Assembly (NCBI GenBank): GCA_964020155.1
Contig: OZ026546.1
Coordinates: forward strand, 4,828,900-4,892,899
DNA length: 64,000 nucleotides
Direction of reading: 5' to 3'
Source of the DNA: Chondrilla cf. caribensis
Lineage: Eukaryota; Porifera; Demospongiae; Chondrillida; Chondrillidae
Part shown: positions 1-11,950 of the stretch, one piece after another
How positions within the stretch are numbered: the first letter of the stretch is position 1
Layout of the letters: each line of letters starts with the position of its first letter
Position numbers and translations under genes: made by a program
Notes under the pieces: model-generated
What the model saw: the letters and a program-made list of their open reading frames with translations, nothing else
The model's database searches: none
Told to the model about the DNA's origin: nothing

Positions 1-900
1 CATTAAAGTAACAAGAAGTCCATCTTAGATGATATTTACTATACACACTAAACACAGTGAAGATGAAGAAGTGAAATATTACCAAAACTCAAAGTCATCT
101 CTGTGACATTGGGTACACACTCAGAAACAACAGGTCAAATTTATCATTCTACAGGCTTCAAGTCATAAACCATACTTAATGTACACAAGGTCATCTCTGA
201 ACACATTAGTGCAATGTCATGAACTATTAGTTAAGTACGTACTAAAGCTGAGAAGCTGTTCAGGAAACAGGTAACTATTTGTGAAGGTGGTTGTATGTCA
301 ATTAGCTACACAATTTGTTCCTTCTACTATAATGTACATACACGTGTAATTTATTAAACTTTACTCAGTGCATTCGTATAACACACAGAATTCCTACATT
401 TGTTTCAGACCCACATCACTGCCTCGTGAAAAAGGCATCGACTGATTTCACTCATAGAACATTGGTAGAATATAAGCTACATATTCTATACTCCTTGGTT
501 ATAAATAAATGTACACAAATCATTACTCTGAATGACAACACACAGTGAGGGTTTGGTTTATTGGAGAACACTCTCAGGGTGACATATCTAAAGCATGTGT
601 TGTATGGGGTGTGTTTCTTTTAATGATTATTATGATACTGTGACCGCTGTTGCCTCCCCTGTGGGAAATATCATTCAGTCAAAGAATACAGGAGTTTACT
701 GAAACTGACAGGATATCTAAAAATAACATCTCCTTATTTGGAAATGGTATGTGTACCAATCCAAGCAAACCCTGCTGAGACTAATGAGGGAAACCCTATA
801 GTGAGAGCTTTGATTGGTCAGGCTCTAGTCGAATGTATGGATTACCCATAGTGAACACAGCGGTTATGGAGTGGGCTTGAGTTGTAGAACGTGAAACACA

Positions 901-902
901 CA

Positions 903-966
<64 letters not shown>
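901..966. repeat. (CA)n microsatellite
   Basis: Dinucleotide array in unit A with a few interruptions. It lies in the same local context (tgtagaacgtgaaacacac on the left, gtgtaacacaaat on the right) as arrays at 3,692, 14,026, 24,142 and 36,006. Reading frames through it that give Cys-Val or His-Thr runs are not genes. Confidence 0.95.
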
Positions 967-969
<3 letters not shown>

Positions 970-1857
970 TGTAACACAAATCATTGTAGGCTGTAACATC
1001 ACACACTGCTGGCTTTAGCTATAGCACTTGACTAGCACTAATTACCACACATGCACAATGCATACACATGTACATATACAGCCATATGACATGATTGCAG
1101 CTGAGGTATTACAGGATGTCCCATCACACACTGCTACCATAATGAAGGAGAATTGACACGCATAAGTATATGACTAAACCAGTAACAGTATGATATGTAC
1201 GTATATATGTATGAAGCTGTACACAGCATTGTTATGGCCATTCATGCATGCATGCACACACAGACACACGTGTACTGTACTGTAAATTAGCAGGGCTTTC
1301 TTCAGAGACAAGAGGAGTGTAGGCCATGGGCAAGAGAGGGCATTTGTCCACACTTGAGAAAACTTTGTTAGAATTTTGATCTCGTGAAATGATAGTTACA
1401 ACATTACTCATGACGACCCTTCCTTCATTCAAGAACCATTTACTTATGTACATACTTTATCCCACTTGCCCACTTGACTGAATGAACCCCTGGTTAGTAA
1501 CCCTGGAAGCTGTATGCAATGTAACACTGATAACCTACGTACCTATCTGAATGGAAGAGTAAAATACAAACAAAAAATCAGTTCCTCTTCAAAGTATAGA
1601 CATCACATACCACTCACCAAATAACAGAATGCTAAGTATGATGTAGTGAATTCTCCATAGACATACATACATATGGTTATAGGTAGAACTCAAAAGATGA
1701 GGTAACACTACAAGGAGGCCTGTTCACATTGTGTACCTATGTACATACATGTGTAACTCATCATACAATTTTGGAATTCATCTAAGAAGCTATGATGGAT
1801 AGCTTCCAATTAGGTGTAGAATGTGCATATATGGATCCACATACGTACGTACTCACA

Positions 1858-2162
1858 CGTAACAACTAAAGTACCTCTCGAGAAGCTGTAGCGGATATAC
1901 ATACACCTTTGCCTGATTGATACTGAGGGCAAAGCCCAAGGTGTCAATTAGGCAAAGGTGTCTGTATCCACTACAGCTTCTCGAGAGGTACTTTAGTTAT
2001 TATGTGGTATGTTGAGCAATGATTAGTAGACGTGTGAATAGGAAATAACCAATTATCCACAATGCAACATCAAATGAAGTGTGCGTACATCAGGGAAGTG
2101 TGCACACATCACAAATGTGTGCAATGCTTTTCCTTTGAAGTCGCCCACGCAACATACCACAT
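1858..2162. mobile_element. Hairpin-plus-TIR element, copy 1
   Basis: A near-perfect palindrome of about 135 bp (1,864-1,998; arms open with aactaaagtacctctcgaga) is followed at once by a unit with short inverted ends: atgtggtatgttg at 2,002 and its complement inside gcccacgcaacataccacat at 2,143-2,162. Units B and C lack the whole block at the matching site, so hairpin and TIR unit arrived together. The hairpin tip contains gagggcaaagccc. A second copy lies at 63,422-63,755. No protein is encoded. Confidence 0.75.
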
Positions 2163-2813
2163 ATGTACAATACATCATATCAGAGTCACGTTTGAATAAA
2201 TTCATCTATTACATGTGGATAGAGCAGAAGTTGTGTTTACACTATGAAACAGTGATCAAGAAAAGGATTGAATGTCTTGACAAGGGGTGGAAGAACATTG
2301 TTTTACGTATTTTGCCTACATGTTGTTACTGTCAGATGATGTGCTTAGGATGAGTAAGACAGCTGTACTTGGTGAAACTACAGCAGTACATCCTACAGGA
2401 TATGTACATATGTACAACCTAACAAATAAGAGCAAGTGAGAATGGGTCTACTAAACTACGATTTAGTCACAATTAAGATCATTTCAGACATAATACACAA
2501 ACTGGTGGTCTTGATTTAAGGTATATGAGTATTACACATATGTACATACGTAATAAATACCCAATAAATAATTACTGGGCTTGTATATACACGCATTACA
2601 TGCTCTACACGGTGGTGCAGCTTGTTTACTTCCATTTCCAATCCAGTACCTAGGGTGTTAGTCACATGACACATGTCATATAAATGTAACCAGAAACAAT
2701 CACAAATACTAAAGGTAACTTTACTCAACACATTTGTATAACACACACAGAATTGCACGTTTCAGACCCACATCTCTGCCTCGTGCAAGAGACATCGATG
2801 GATATCACTTATA

Positions 2814-3282
2814 CAGTGAATATTCGTTAATCCGCCACAATTGGTTCAGGCGAAATTTTAGCGGATTAATGATATGGCGGATTATACTGATCTTCTTCAA
2901 GATGTCTCCTACCATTTGTCGCGCAATTTGTACGTTCCGCATCTTCGAGAAACGGTCTGGGAGTATGTCTTTACGTTGTCGTCGGATGCCTCTTTCTGCA
3001 ATCGGAAATCTACTTCTTCTGCTTCATTGTCAAGTCAATTTTAAAACGCTTTGCTGCTATTTTGCTCTACACTTAGGCAACTTCTTAAAAATTGGCAGAT
3101 TATCTGTAACTGAAGTCCATACAAAAGTTCAAATTGGTACACAGAAGAATGGCGGATGGCGGAATTGCGAGATGGCGGATTACTTGTATAGAGTATCCAT
3201 ACAAGAGAATTCGTTTCATAATAATATGGCGGCTAAAACGGTTTGGCGGAATAACTGGGGGTGGATTAACGAATATTCACTG
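2814..3282. mobile_element. Tc1/mariner-type MITE, TA target duplication
   Basis: Terminal inverted repeats start CAGTGAATATTCGTTAATCC at both ends (perfect over 20 bp), flanked on each side by TA. Units B and C carry the uninterrupted site (catagaacattggtaga at 13,566 and 23,68x). The TA duplication and CAGT ends are those of Tc1/mariner-superfamily elements. There is no transposase. A 183-codon open frame across it is accidental. Confidence 0.85.
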
Positions 3283-3690
3283 TAGTACATTTGTAGAAAG
3301 GGTATATGAGCTATTTATTCTATATTTCTTGGTTATAAATAAATGTACACAATCATTATTTTGAATGACAACACACAGTGAGGGTTTGGTTTATTGGAGA
3401 ACACTCTCAGGGTGACATATCTAAAGCATGCCCAGTTGTACAGGGTGTGCAGCCTCTCCTGTGGGAACTCCCATTCAGTCCAAGTTTACAAAACTAACAG
3501 GATATCTAAAAATAACATCTCCTTATTTGGATATGATATGAATACCTATCCAAGCAAACCCTGCTGAGACTAATGAGGGAAACCCTATAGTGAGAGCTTT
3601 GATTGGTCAGGCGCTCATCGAATGTATGGATTGATGATGGATCAATAGTCAACACAGCAGTTATGGAGTGGGTTTGAGTTGTAGAACATG

Positions 3691-3793
<103 letters not shown>

Positions 3794-4060
3794 GTGTAAC
3801 ACAAATCATGATTGTAGTTAAAGACATTGTAGGATGTAACATCACACACTGCTGACCTTAGCTGTAGCACTTGACTAGCACTAATTACCACACATGCACA
3901 ATGCAAATTATGTACATACATATATAGCCATATGAACTGATTGTAGCTGAGGTGTTACAGGATGCCACATCACACACTGCTACCATAATGAAGGAGAATT
4001 GACATGCATATGTATATGACTAAACCAGTAACAGTATGTATAGGTAACCATTCATGCATG

Positions 4061-4116
<56 letters not shown>
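4061..4116. repeat. (CA)n microsatellite
   Basis: CA array preceded by catgcatgcacg. The matching places in other copies (1,250, 14,495, 15,530, 24,640) hold only a few CA units, so this array expanded locally. Confidence 0.95.
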
Positions 4117-4118
<2 letters not shown>

Positions 4119-5159
4119 AACATGACCATTTACTGTACATTAGTGGGGTTTCCTTCAGAAGGAGTAGGATTGTAGGCCATGGACAAGGGAGGGTATTTGT
4201 CCACACTTGAGAAAACTTGTTAGAATTTCGACCTCGTGAAATGATTGTTAGAACATTACTCATGATGACCCTTTCTTCATTTCAAAAACCATTTACTTAG
4301 GTATGTACTTTACCCCACTCGCCCACTTTACTAAAAGAACCCCTGGTTAGCAACCCTGGAAGCTGTATGCAGTGTAACACTGGTAACCTACATACCTACC
4401 TGAATGGAATATTAAAAGCAAACAAACAAATCAGTTCCCCTTCAAAGTATAGACATCACATACCACTCTCCAAAATAATAGAATGCTAACTATAGTAAAG
4501 TGAATTCTCTATAGCCATTCATGTGTATTAGCTTTGGTAAGACTTGAAGGATAACACTTCAAGGAGGCTTGTTTACATACGTACGTGTGTAACTCATCAC
4601 ATAATTATGGAATTCATCCATTGAGCTATGAAGAAAATCTTCCATACAGCTGTAGAACGTGCGTATGTAGATCCACATAAGTACACACATAACACTATGT
4701 ACAATATGTCATATCAGGGTAACTGTTGAATAAATTCATCTATTACAAGTGATTAGAGGAGAAGTTATGATTACAGTAGAAACAATAATTCAGAAATGGA
4801 TTAAATGCCATGATAAGAGTCGGAACAACATTGTTGTACGTATTTTGCCTATTGCTGTTACTATTAGGCATTGTATTGTATTGAAGGCTCGTTCCTGCCT
4901 TGAGTGAATTCAAATTAACTGAGGGTGAATCAAATGGGGAGGATCTTAGTAATGGCGAGGATCTTAGTAATGCTATGTGACTATGACTTGTGTATTTACG
5001 TATGTACGTACGTATGTTATATGTAAAATTTGCCATAAGGTCATAGTAGCTACTATAGGTGGACACGTGTACATTCATAGGTACATATGTACATACATAA
5101 ATACAGGCCTAAAATACATACATATGTACATTAAAAGTAGCGAAAAAGTAATATGGTTT

Positions 5160-6252
5160 CTTTTCACACATTGAAGGAACAAGAAGGCCATCTCAGACAA
5201 CATTTATTAACTATACACACTAAACACAGTGAAAATGAAGTAGTGAATTATTACCAAAATTCAAAGTCATCTCTTTGACATTGGGTACACACTCAGTAAC
5301 AACAGGCCAAAATTAACATTAGTCATGTCAAGTCACAAACCAATACTCAATGGGCCCAAGGTCATCTCTGAACAAATTAATGCAATGTCATGAAACTAGT
5401 ATTAAAGCTGAGAAGCAGTGCAGAAACAGGTAACTATGTATTGGTGGAAACGGTTGTACGTATAGTGAATTCTCTACAGACATAGGTATGTACGAACATA
5501 ATAGTTTTGGTAAAACTCAAAAGATTAGATAACGCTGCAAGGTAGCTTGTTCACATTGTGTATATATGTACATGTGTGACTCATCGCACACCTATGGGAT
5601 TCATCTACAGAGATATGAAGATAAGCTTCTACAGCTGTAGAATGTGCATATGTGGATCCACATACGCACACAAATATGTACAATATTTCATATCAGGGTA
5701 AAGTTTGAATAAATTCATCTATTACAAGTGATTAGAGGAGAAGTTACGTTTATACTATGAAACTGCACATAAACCTACACGACACAATGTACATAAATAC
5801 GTATATTGGTTGAAAGTAGAATCTAACATTCAGTATTATAATTACAATACATAACACTTGAGAGCAGGTGCTACTTCATTTAGCTCCCATATCTAGCATA
5901 GAAAGGAATGATAGAATTCACTCCATTTCCCCATGAAAACCTGAAGAAATACTCCTGGATCAACTCATAACATTGCACAATTTTTCTGAAAGTTCTTATA
6001 TATGGGTCACATTTAATTCAATTTTATGTGGAAAGGGATAGTGCTTTTGTCTACCATAAATATTCAAAATTGAACTCAAATACGTATACGTATGCACGCA
6101 TGTCCATAGCTATGGTCATACAGTCTCATACTATTTAAATATGCACAATATATGTATGAATATGTAACCAAGAGATTAATACGAACAGCAAATGTGAACA
6201 TCAATACTGTAAATAGATAGTACACACACACTATCACAATGATTACACTCAC
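5160..6252. other. Non-coding unit sequence
   Basis: No gene seen. The segment repeats the left-end landmarks of the unit (cacattgaaggaacaagaag at 5,170) and then leads to the FN3 exon at 6,253. It aligns by eye with about 15,900-16,690 in B and 25,800-26,680 in C. Confidence 0.6.
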
Positions 6253-6448
6253 AGGGAGTCCTAGCAGCAGCCATATTCCCAGTACATCCAGTAGGACTTC
6301 CACAGTTGTTGTTTGGAATAACTGTAAACTGATACTCTGTACCAGGATCTAGTCCACTAATAGTACATGGACTGGTACAGGTTATACTATTCCCACAGTT
6401 TGGGGATAAGATGGGACGGTAGGTGACTATAGTGGATGTGATGTGATT
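6253..6448 (-). pseudogene. FN3-like exon, unit A, 5' half deleted
   Basis: Minus-strand exon encoding the second half of a cysteine-rich FN3-like domain (SPNCGNS, GLDPGTEYQFTV, NNCGSPTGC). It ends in a good donor, T|GTGAGT. The intact exon of unit B is 285 nt, but here the first half is missing. At about 6,448 the sequence jumps from the middle of the domain to intron sequence (cttacaaacagatgcaag) that lies 0.4 kb further on in unit B (17,283). The acceptor and the WQQP strand are therefore lost, and the exon cannot be spliced normally. Confidence 0.8.
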
Positions 6449-7344
6449 GCTTACAAACAGATGCAAGAACAGTGTACAAATGTACAATGAATGGATTATG
6501 AAGTAGTCACTGGTTGCCACCAAGGGAACCTTCATCCCCACAATCAATGTGTGTACAGAGTAGGTACGTACGTATGTAGATAAATAATAACATACATTAC
6601 ACGTTAATAGCATTGATGAGCAATGAACTGGAGTAGTGATTTGTGTGACTACAAAGTAGAAAGAATGTAAGGGATAAGGAGAGAATTGGTTTAGAAGCAC
6701 AACTTTACCAAAGTTGACAGGTAGGTGTATTCCATGTACTTATTATGGTACGCATCACAGAAAACTTGACATATCGTAATATAACCATGGTGCAATTAGG
6801 ATTATGTTATGACAAATTTGCATCACATTATAACAACATACAAAAGAATCAATAGGGTTGGAGAAAACTACGATTGTTTTACAATTTTGCTAAGACAAAG
6901 TACAATTAAACTACGATAAATACTTAATAATAGAAAATTACCATTCCACTATGATGGAATTATGATGTAACTATGAACAAATAACGATAACTACAATTCA
7001 TGTTACAATACTTACGATTCCACTACAATTACGTTATGCTACGACATGTCAAATTTTCTGTGACCAGCACCAAATGCACATTCAAGCAGGAGACATTGTT
7101 AAATGGTAGGAGAATTTTCACATTACTTCATTTCCTTCAAACCAATCCAAATTATATGTACGTGCATATTAAAATATACAGTGGATGTCACTATTCAAAC
7201 AATATTATACTGGTAAAGTATAAAATCCACTAACAAAATGTTATAAACACTATTGCTGGTTTAGGCTACATAATGCCCCTACTACTACTAACACTGTTGA
7301 AATATTATCAGTCACACCACACAAGGTTTAGTCCTCCTGCTTCA

Positions 7345-7365
7345 TTGGACCACTACGTATGTACA
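7345..7365 (-). other. Deletion point: TM/tail exon missing from unit A
   Basis: The text runs from cttcattggacca, which in units B and C is the start of the TM/tail exon region (18,241; 28,150), straight to ctacgtatgtacattgcc, which in unit B lies at 18,533. About 290 bp containing the whole transmembrane and cytoplasmic exon is absent. The junction sits on a TACGTA tract. Confidence 0.75.
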
Positions 7366-8019
7366 TTGCCTGCAAGTGCACGATACTAACATACAACACA
7401 GGGTTTCATAGAAGGGCTTCAACGCATAGTGCTCCAATATCTTTGGGACTATGGTTAACTTATGGAACTTCTTATCAATTATGTATAGAGACATGGAGAT
7501 TTAACCTTTCTTTGACATATTTCAGAGCCCAGAGTACCATAGACGATTACAGAATGGTGTATGAAGGTTAGAGATAAAACTATTCATGAATGATAGCTGG
7601 GCACTATGCATTAGAGGAAACCCTGTGTTGTGTATTAGTATCGCGTTCTAATTTGTTGCAGAAGATCTAGTGGGTACCAGATTAAACACACAGTTTTGTC
7701 AATAACTTCTGAGGCCTTGTGAGGAGAGTAGTAATCACTTGAGCATTTGCTGACCAGATTCAGTGCAGCTATTAACTCACTCAGCACTGTACGAATTCAT
7801 TCTGGAATATTTTGGTTGAATTTGGCATCTTGGCATAAAAAGCCTGGCTAGATATTCTACAACATACACTGTACATTTATATACGTAATATGCATATACG
7901 TACGTATATGTACATACAATACTTATGTAAGCAAGCAACTAATCTTAAAGAGACAACTACAGACATTAACATAGAGCAATGACACTTGTCAAGATTTATA
8001 TTATGAGGCACACACTCAC

Positions 8020-8298
8020 TAGCTGTCTCAGCAGTAGAGTTGGTACCGTTACATCCAGCAGCACTTCCACAGCTGTTACTTTGAATAACTGTGAAATTAT
8101 ACTCTATTAGAGGATCTAGTCCACCAATAACACATGGACTGGTACAGTCTGTACTATTCCCACAGTTTGGTGATGATGTAGGACAGTAGGTGACTGTAGT
8201 GGATGTGACTGGAGGAGTATCAGTGAGTTGTTGCCATGTAAGAGCAAATACACCAGCACCAGCATAAACCACCACAACTGAATGGCATGAAGGAACAC
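8020..8298 (-). CDS. FN3-like exon, unit A (open)
   Basis: Exon of 279 nt, phase 1 at both edges: acceptor attccag|GT, donor A|GTGAGT. It encodes one extracellular FN3-like domain: PSCHS at the start, LTWQQ (core Trp strand), TVTYCPTSSPNCGNS, CTSPC, GLDPLIEYNFTV (core Tyr strand) and GSAAGCNGT near the end. Eight cysteines make it an unusual, probably disulphide-stabilised FN3 variant. The frame is fully open. Its gene is unlikely to work, because the TM exon of this unit is deleted and neighbouring FN3 exons are partial. Units B (19,226) and C (29,510) hold the paralogous exons. Confidence 0.8.
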
Positions 8299-8525
8299 CT
8301 GGAATATTATACACACATAATATCATCAGTATTAGGCATGCTGCATCAAACCATATGGCATATTACGGTGAAAAAGTTCACATATTGTGTACATTCTATG
8401 GCTACATGTATGTTTTAAGTATGGATACATGTGTCATTGTCATTGTCGTGTGGCATTATTATACCAGATACAATATACGTATACAATTACATACAATGGC
8501 TAGACAAGTACGTAATTCTCTGATT

Positions 8526-8607
8526 TGAAGGTTGTTGCCAGGTGACATTTACTCCATTAGCACCACCATAACAACCACATTTGACAGACATGAAGGTATT
8601 GTAGTAT
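8526..8607 (-). pseudogene. Half FN3 exon, unit A
   Basis: Only the first third of an FN3-like exon: acceptor ctttag|AT, then codons for PSC..., NVTWQQPSNQR. The text turns into non-coding sequence straight after the Trp strand. The break point is the same in units B (20,475) and C (30,034), so the truncation predates the duplication of the units. Unit A has also lost a few bases just after the start. Confidence 0.7.
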
Positions 8608-8769
8608 CTAAAGAATAGTACATTGTACACAATTATGAATGTGTGTGCGAATGCAATGAACACAGGGAACAAAAAAGTAAAAGTGTCCATACATCAGTGC
8701 TAGTGCAAAGGTCAATGATGTGTGCATGGGAAACAGCATAGTTCACCAGGCAGGTTTCATTGTTACGGT

Positions 8770-9110
8770 GATGTACTACAACAACAGCTAGACAACCAAC
8801 AGCAGCAGCAGGAAGATGAGTCAGGCCCACTGTCAGATGTATGGTGTGAACTATGTGGTAGATCTTTCAGGAGGGAGTCTAACAAGAAGAGACACAAATG
8901 CTTATTAGAGTGATCAAAACCAATCCAAGAACAACATGGAGCAGTGCAGTGTGCAGAGTGCCAGCGGTGGTTTTACAGTAAAGGAGGGCTAGCTGTCCAC
9001 AGATGTCACACCTGAGGCCGTTGCCCGCCAAACAGCTAATCTATCTTCATCCCTCTTTTCTGGGGGTAGCGTGGCCTTTATAGGCAGCAAAGCGATAGGA
9101 TAGGATAGGA

Positions 9111-9113
<3 letters not shown>
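8770..9113 (+). mobile_element. LINE 3' end with C2H2-type zinc finger
   Basis: A plus-strand fragment encodes a glutamine-rich linker and then zinc-finger motifs: WCELCGRSFRRES, KKRHKC, and after a stop CAECQRWF with SKGGLAVHRC. Such paired fingers sit at the carboxy end of some non-LTR retrotransposon polyproteins. A short 3' UTR follows, ending in a GGATA-repeat tail (gataggataggatagg), typical of LINE 3' ends. Units B and C lack it at this place. It is a dead, strongly 5'-truncated copy. Confidence 0.65.
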
Positions 9114-9174
<61 letters not shown>

Positions 9175-9262
9175 TGTGAGTGTGTGTGTGTGTGACAGGT
9201 GAAGTACTGGGGTGCTGTTGCCAGGTAACAGCCAAACCAATGGTGTATAACAACAACACTAC
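9114..9262 (-). pseudogene. FN3 remnant running into (TG)n
   Basis: On the minus strand, codons for AVTWQQHPSTSPVT correspond to the VTWQQPPNTPPVT strand of intact FN3 exons. Where the next codons (TSTTVTY) should follow there is a long CA/TG array (9,114-9,194). The microsatellite therefore begins inside a former FN3 exon. The remaining half of the domain is not present here; the LINE fragment abuts the other side. Confidence 0.65.
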
Positions 9263-9744
9263 ATAAGGTTTATGTTATGGCAAACTTGTTAGGGTCAACT
9301 GAAACCAAAACAATGTTGAAAAGTGAAACTACAGAAATACAGCACATAACTGTAACTTGTATGACTTGCTACTAGTTGTTAGGGACGTCCTGATTCACAG
9401 AGTACATAATAGTAGAATTATATGGAGCAACTCCAGAGAGTGAATTAAGTAATTATGATACACACACATCACTGAAGACCATTTTACTTTTTACCCTCTG
9501 AAGTGCATACTGTACACATTCCACTCTTCTGTATTCCAAGTATGATCTGTGCACTTGACATGTGTGCTTATATTAGAGGCACAACACACTTTTGAAATGA
9601 CAAATAATGTACACATACATGTACAAACCGGGTGACAGCTTTCTCAGTAATATACTGTACATGTAATGTACTCTACTCTTACTGGTGGATGTACAGTGTG
9701 TATTCTACCTTCATTGTAAGGTGAGGTTTTGCCAATACCACTAC

Positions 9745-9983
9745 ATTTCCACAGTTGTTATTTGGAATAACAGTAATGCTATAGTTCATACAAGGATCTA
9801 GTCCTCTAATAGTACATGGACTGGTACAGGTCACACTATCCCCACAGCTCAGTGATGATGTAAAACAGTAGGTGACTGTAGTGGATGTGCCTGGAGTATT
9901 AGAAGGTTGCTGCCAGCTAACAGTAGCATTAGTAAAATCATCACTCCTAACAGCAGTTGTAACAATTGGGCAGGAAGGAGTAC
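9745..9983 (-). pseudogene. FN3-like exon, truncated at 3' end
   Basis: Acceptor ttatag|GT and an open frame with TPSCP, VSWQQPSNTPG, TVTYCFTSSLSCGDS, CTSPC, GLDPCMNYSITV and NNNCGN. The last strand (GSPTGC and onward) is missing: after NNNCGN the sequence joins text found as plain intron at 11,945, 21,790 and 32,460. Only a weak donor is available. The equivalent places in B and C have no FN3 exon, so either they lost it or unit A gained it. Confidence 0.65.
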
Positions 9984-10209
9984 CTATAATGGGAATATGT
10001 AACGAATTATAATTGTGATGTGTACTGTAATACATACGTACATAATGCTACTCAAAAGACAATGGATATTCCAAAGAATACATATTAGGCTCTGGATGGA
10101 CGCCAACTGTGTGTCCACAAGACATAGACATGAAGCAGAGTTATTGTAGAACTGAAGTAACTGTTGCTGGACCTGCGACTTCCTTTCAAGCCCTGGCTTT
10201 CAGCATTTA

Positions 10210-10762
10210 CCGTATATTCCCTAATTTTTTGGCACCCATATTCTTCGGCATCCGTTCAAATAGGGTCCGGCAATACTCTAATTTTTGACAAAATATTGCG
10301 TTCCCTCTTTGACTCTATTTTTCGTCAGCTATGTATAAGGATTGAGGATGTTTTGTCTCTTATTATGCCCTATGCCTCTGTCTTTGTCTCTTTGTTGCCT
10401 TGTTAATCGTTTAGCGTCATGGGCATTACCTGCTCAAAATAGGCTAAATCCTGGCTATGAAACAACAAATACAGATTCTTACACCTTTGACTTATTTTAT
10501 ATTCACCTACTTCACGTTCGAAGAAGTGTGCAGTGTCAATTTCGGCTTCCCACTGGTCCATGTACGCATGATACCTGTGAACAGGTTCCACAACTGTTAA
10601 AGAAAATACTGCCATTTTTGGTTACCTAATTTTCGTTGTGCATTCTAAAATCTCGACATATTTTCCTAATTTTTTGTCACATTTCTGGTTCCAACCATCA
10701 TATCCCTAATTGGTGAGTTGAACCTACAATTTTGCTCTGCTGAAGAATTAGGGAACATACAG
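10210..10762. mobile_element. MITE with TACCGTA-type ends
   Basis: Inverted ends CCGTATATTCCCTAATTTTT and CTGTATGTTCCCTAATTCTT (right end reversed), with TA on both sides, 553 bp. It is present only in unit A. It belongs to the same end type as the elements at 50,157 and 62,26x. Open frames inside (up to 95 codons) show no family features and are ignored. Confidence 0.75.
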
Positions 10763-11299
10763 TACATAATATATGTATGTAGTGTTTAGCCTTAAGGGGT
10801 AGTTGATAGAACAGTATAGTTCACCAGGCAGGTTTCATTGTTAGGATTATTTGATCAAGAACCAGGCAGGGTTTTCTTTTGGCACGATATTTTATATTGA
10901 ACTATTTGTACATATGTACTCTGTATAAATTGTCAACACCAGGACACTATTACAACTATTACATTCAGTACACCATAGGTGTCCATGCACAATATGCACA
11001 TGTACAGTGACATTCATACAACATTTACTACAGCACTGTCCACAGGGGTACAGTACGTACATATGTACAGTACATACAGGTCTATAAACATGAGAGGTTG
11101 GTTGCAGAGCACCAGGTGTAGTAGGACACCTGTTATGAGTGGAAGTGAGCTGAAAACATACAACTATGTACCTGCAAAAATACACCCACATACTGTAAGT
11201 ACATACGTATGGACATACGTAAGTATGTAAATACTGTACATTCTCATGCTGGACCACACTCTTAAAGAACTGGTACAGTTCTAGCAATAAAAATATCTA

Positions 11300-11460
11300 T
11301 ACACTGATACTCTCACCAAGAATATAGTCCACTAACAGTACATGAACTAGTGATATTGATTGTACCTCATTGCATAGTGTGTGTGTGTGTGTGTGTGACA
11401 GGTGAAGTACTGGGGTGCTGTTGCCAAGTAACAGTGAAATCCATGGTCTATAACAACAAC
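11300..11460 (-). pseudogene. FN3 remnant split by a (TG)n tract
   Basis: Left part (about 11,310-11,365), read on the minus strand, resembles the CTSPCTISGLD strand (ttcatgtactgttagtggac). Right part (11,400-11,450) resembles the VTWQQPPNTPPVT strand. Between them, where the YCPTSSPNCGN strand belongs, there is a short TG repeat. The same split exon occurs at 21,215-21,345 and 31,590-31,985 with very different repeat lengths. Confidence 0.6.
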
Positions 11461-11950
11461 ACTACATAAGGTCCTTGTTATGGCAAACTTGTAAGGGTCA
11501 ACTGAAACCAAAACAATGTTGAAAAGTGAAACTACAGAAACACAACACATAACTGTAACTTGTATGACTTGCTACTAGTTGTTAGGGACGTCCTGATTCA
11601 GAGAGTACATAATAGTAGAATTATATGGAGCAACTCCAGAGAGTGAATTAAGTAATTCTGATACACACACATCACTGAAGGCCATTTTACTTTTTACCCT
11701 CTGATGGGCATACAGAAAATGTTCCACTCTTCTGTACTCCAAGTATGATCCGTGCACTTGACATGTGTGCTTATATTACAGAAGCACAACAGACTATTGA
11801 AATGACAAATAATGTACACATACATGTACAAACCGGGTGACGGCTTTCTCAGTAATATACTGTACATGTAATGTACTCTACTCTCAATGGAGTATGTACA
11901 GTGTGTATTCTACCTTCATTATAAGGTGAGGTTTTGCCAATGCTACTACA
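11390..11950. repeat. Internal duplicate of 9,190-9,740
   Basis: The run from gacaggtgaagtactggggtgctgttgcca through the tcctgattcagagagtac segment to atgtactctactctcaatgg repeats the text at 9,194-9,760 with few changes. Units B and C have it once. It shows that unit A grew by a local duplication of about 2.2 kb. Confidence 0.7.

Noticed and set aside
796..1002. Open frames of Cys-Val or His-Thr runs here and at every (CA)n or (TG)n array
   Set aside because: Dinucleotide repeats stay open in many frames by chance; no splice sites or unique sequence support a product.
2734..3364. 183- and 76-codon frames
   Set aside because: They span a Tc1/mariner-type MITE and its flanks; absent from units B and C.
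10164..10629. 80- and 95-codon frames
   Set aside because: They lie within or across the MITE at 10,210-10,762 and show no domain.
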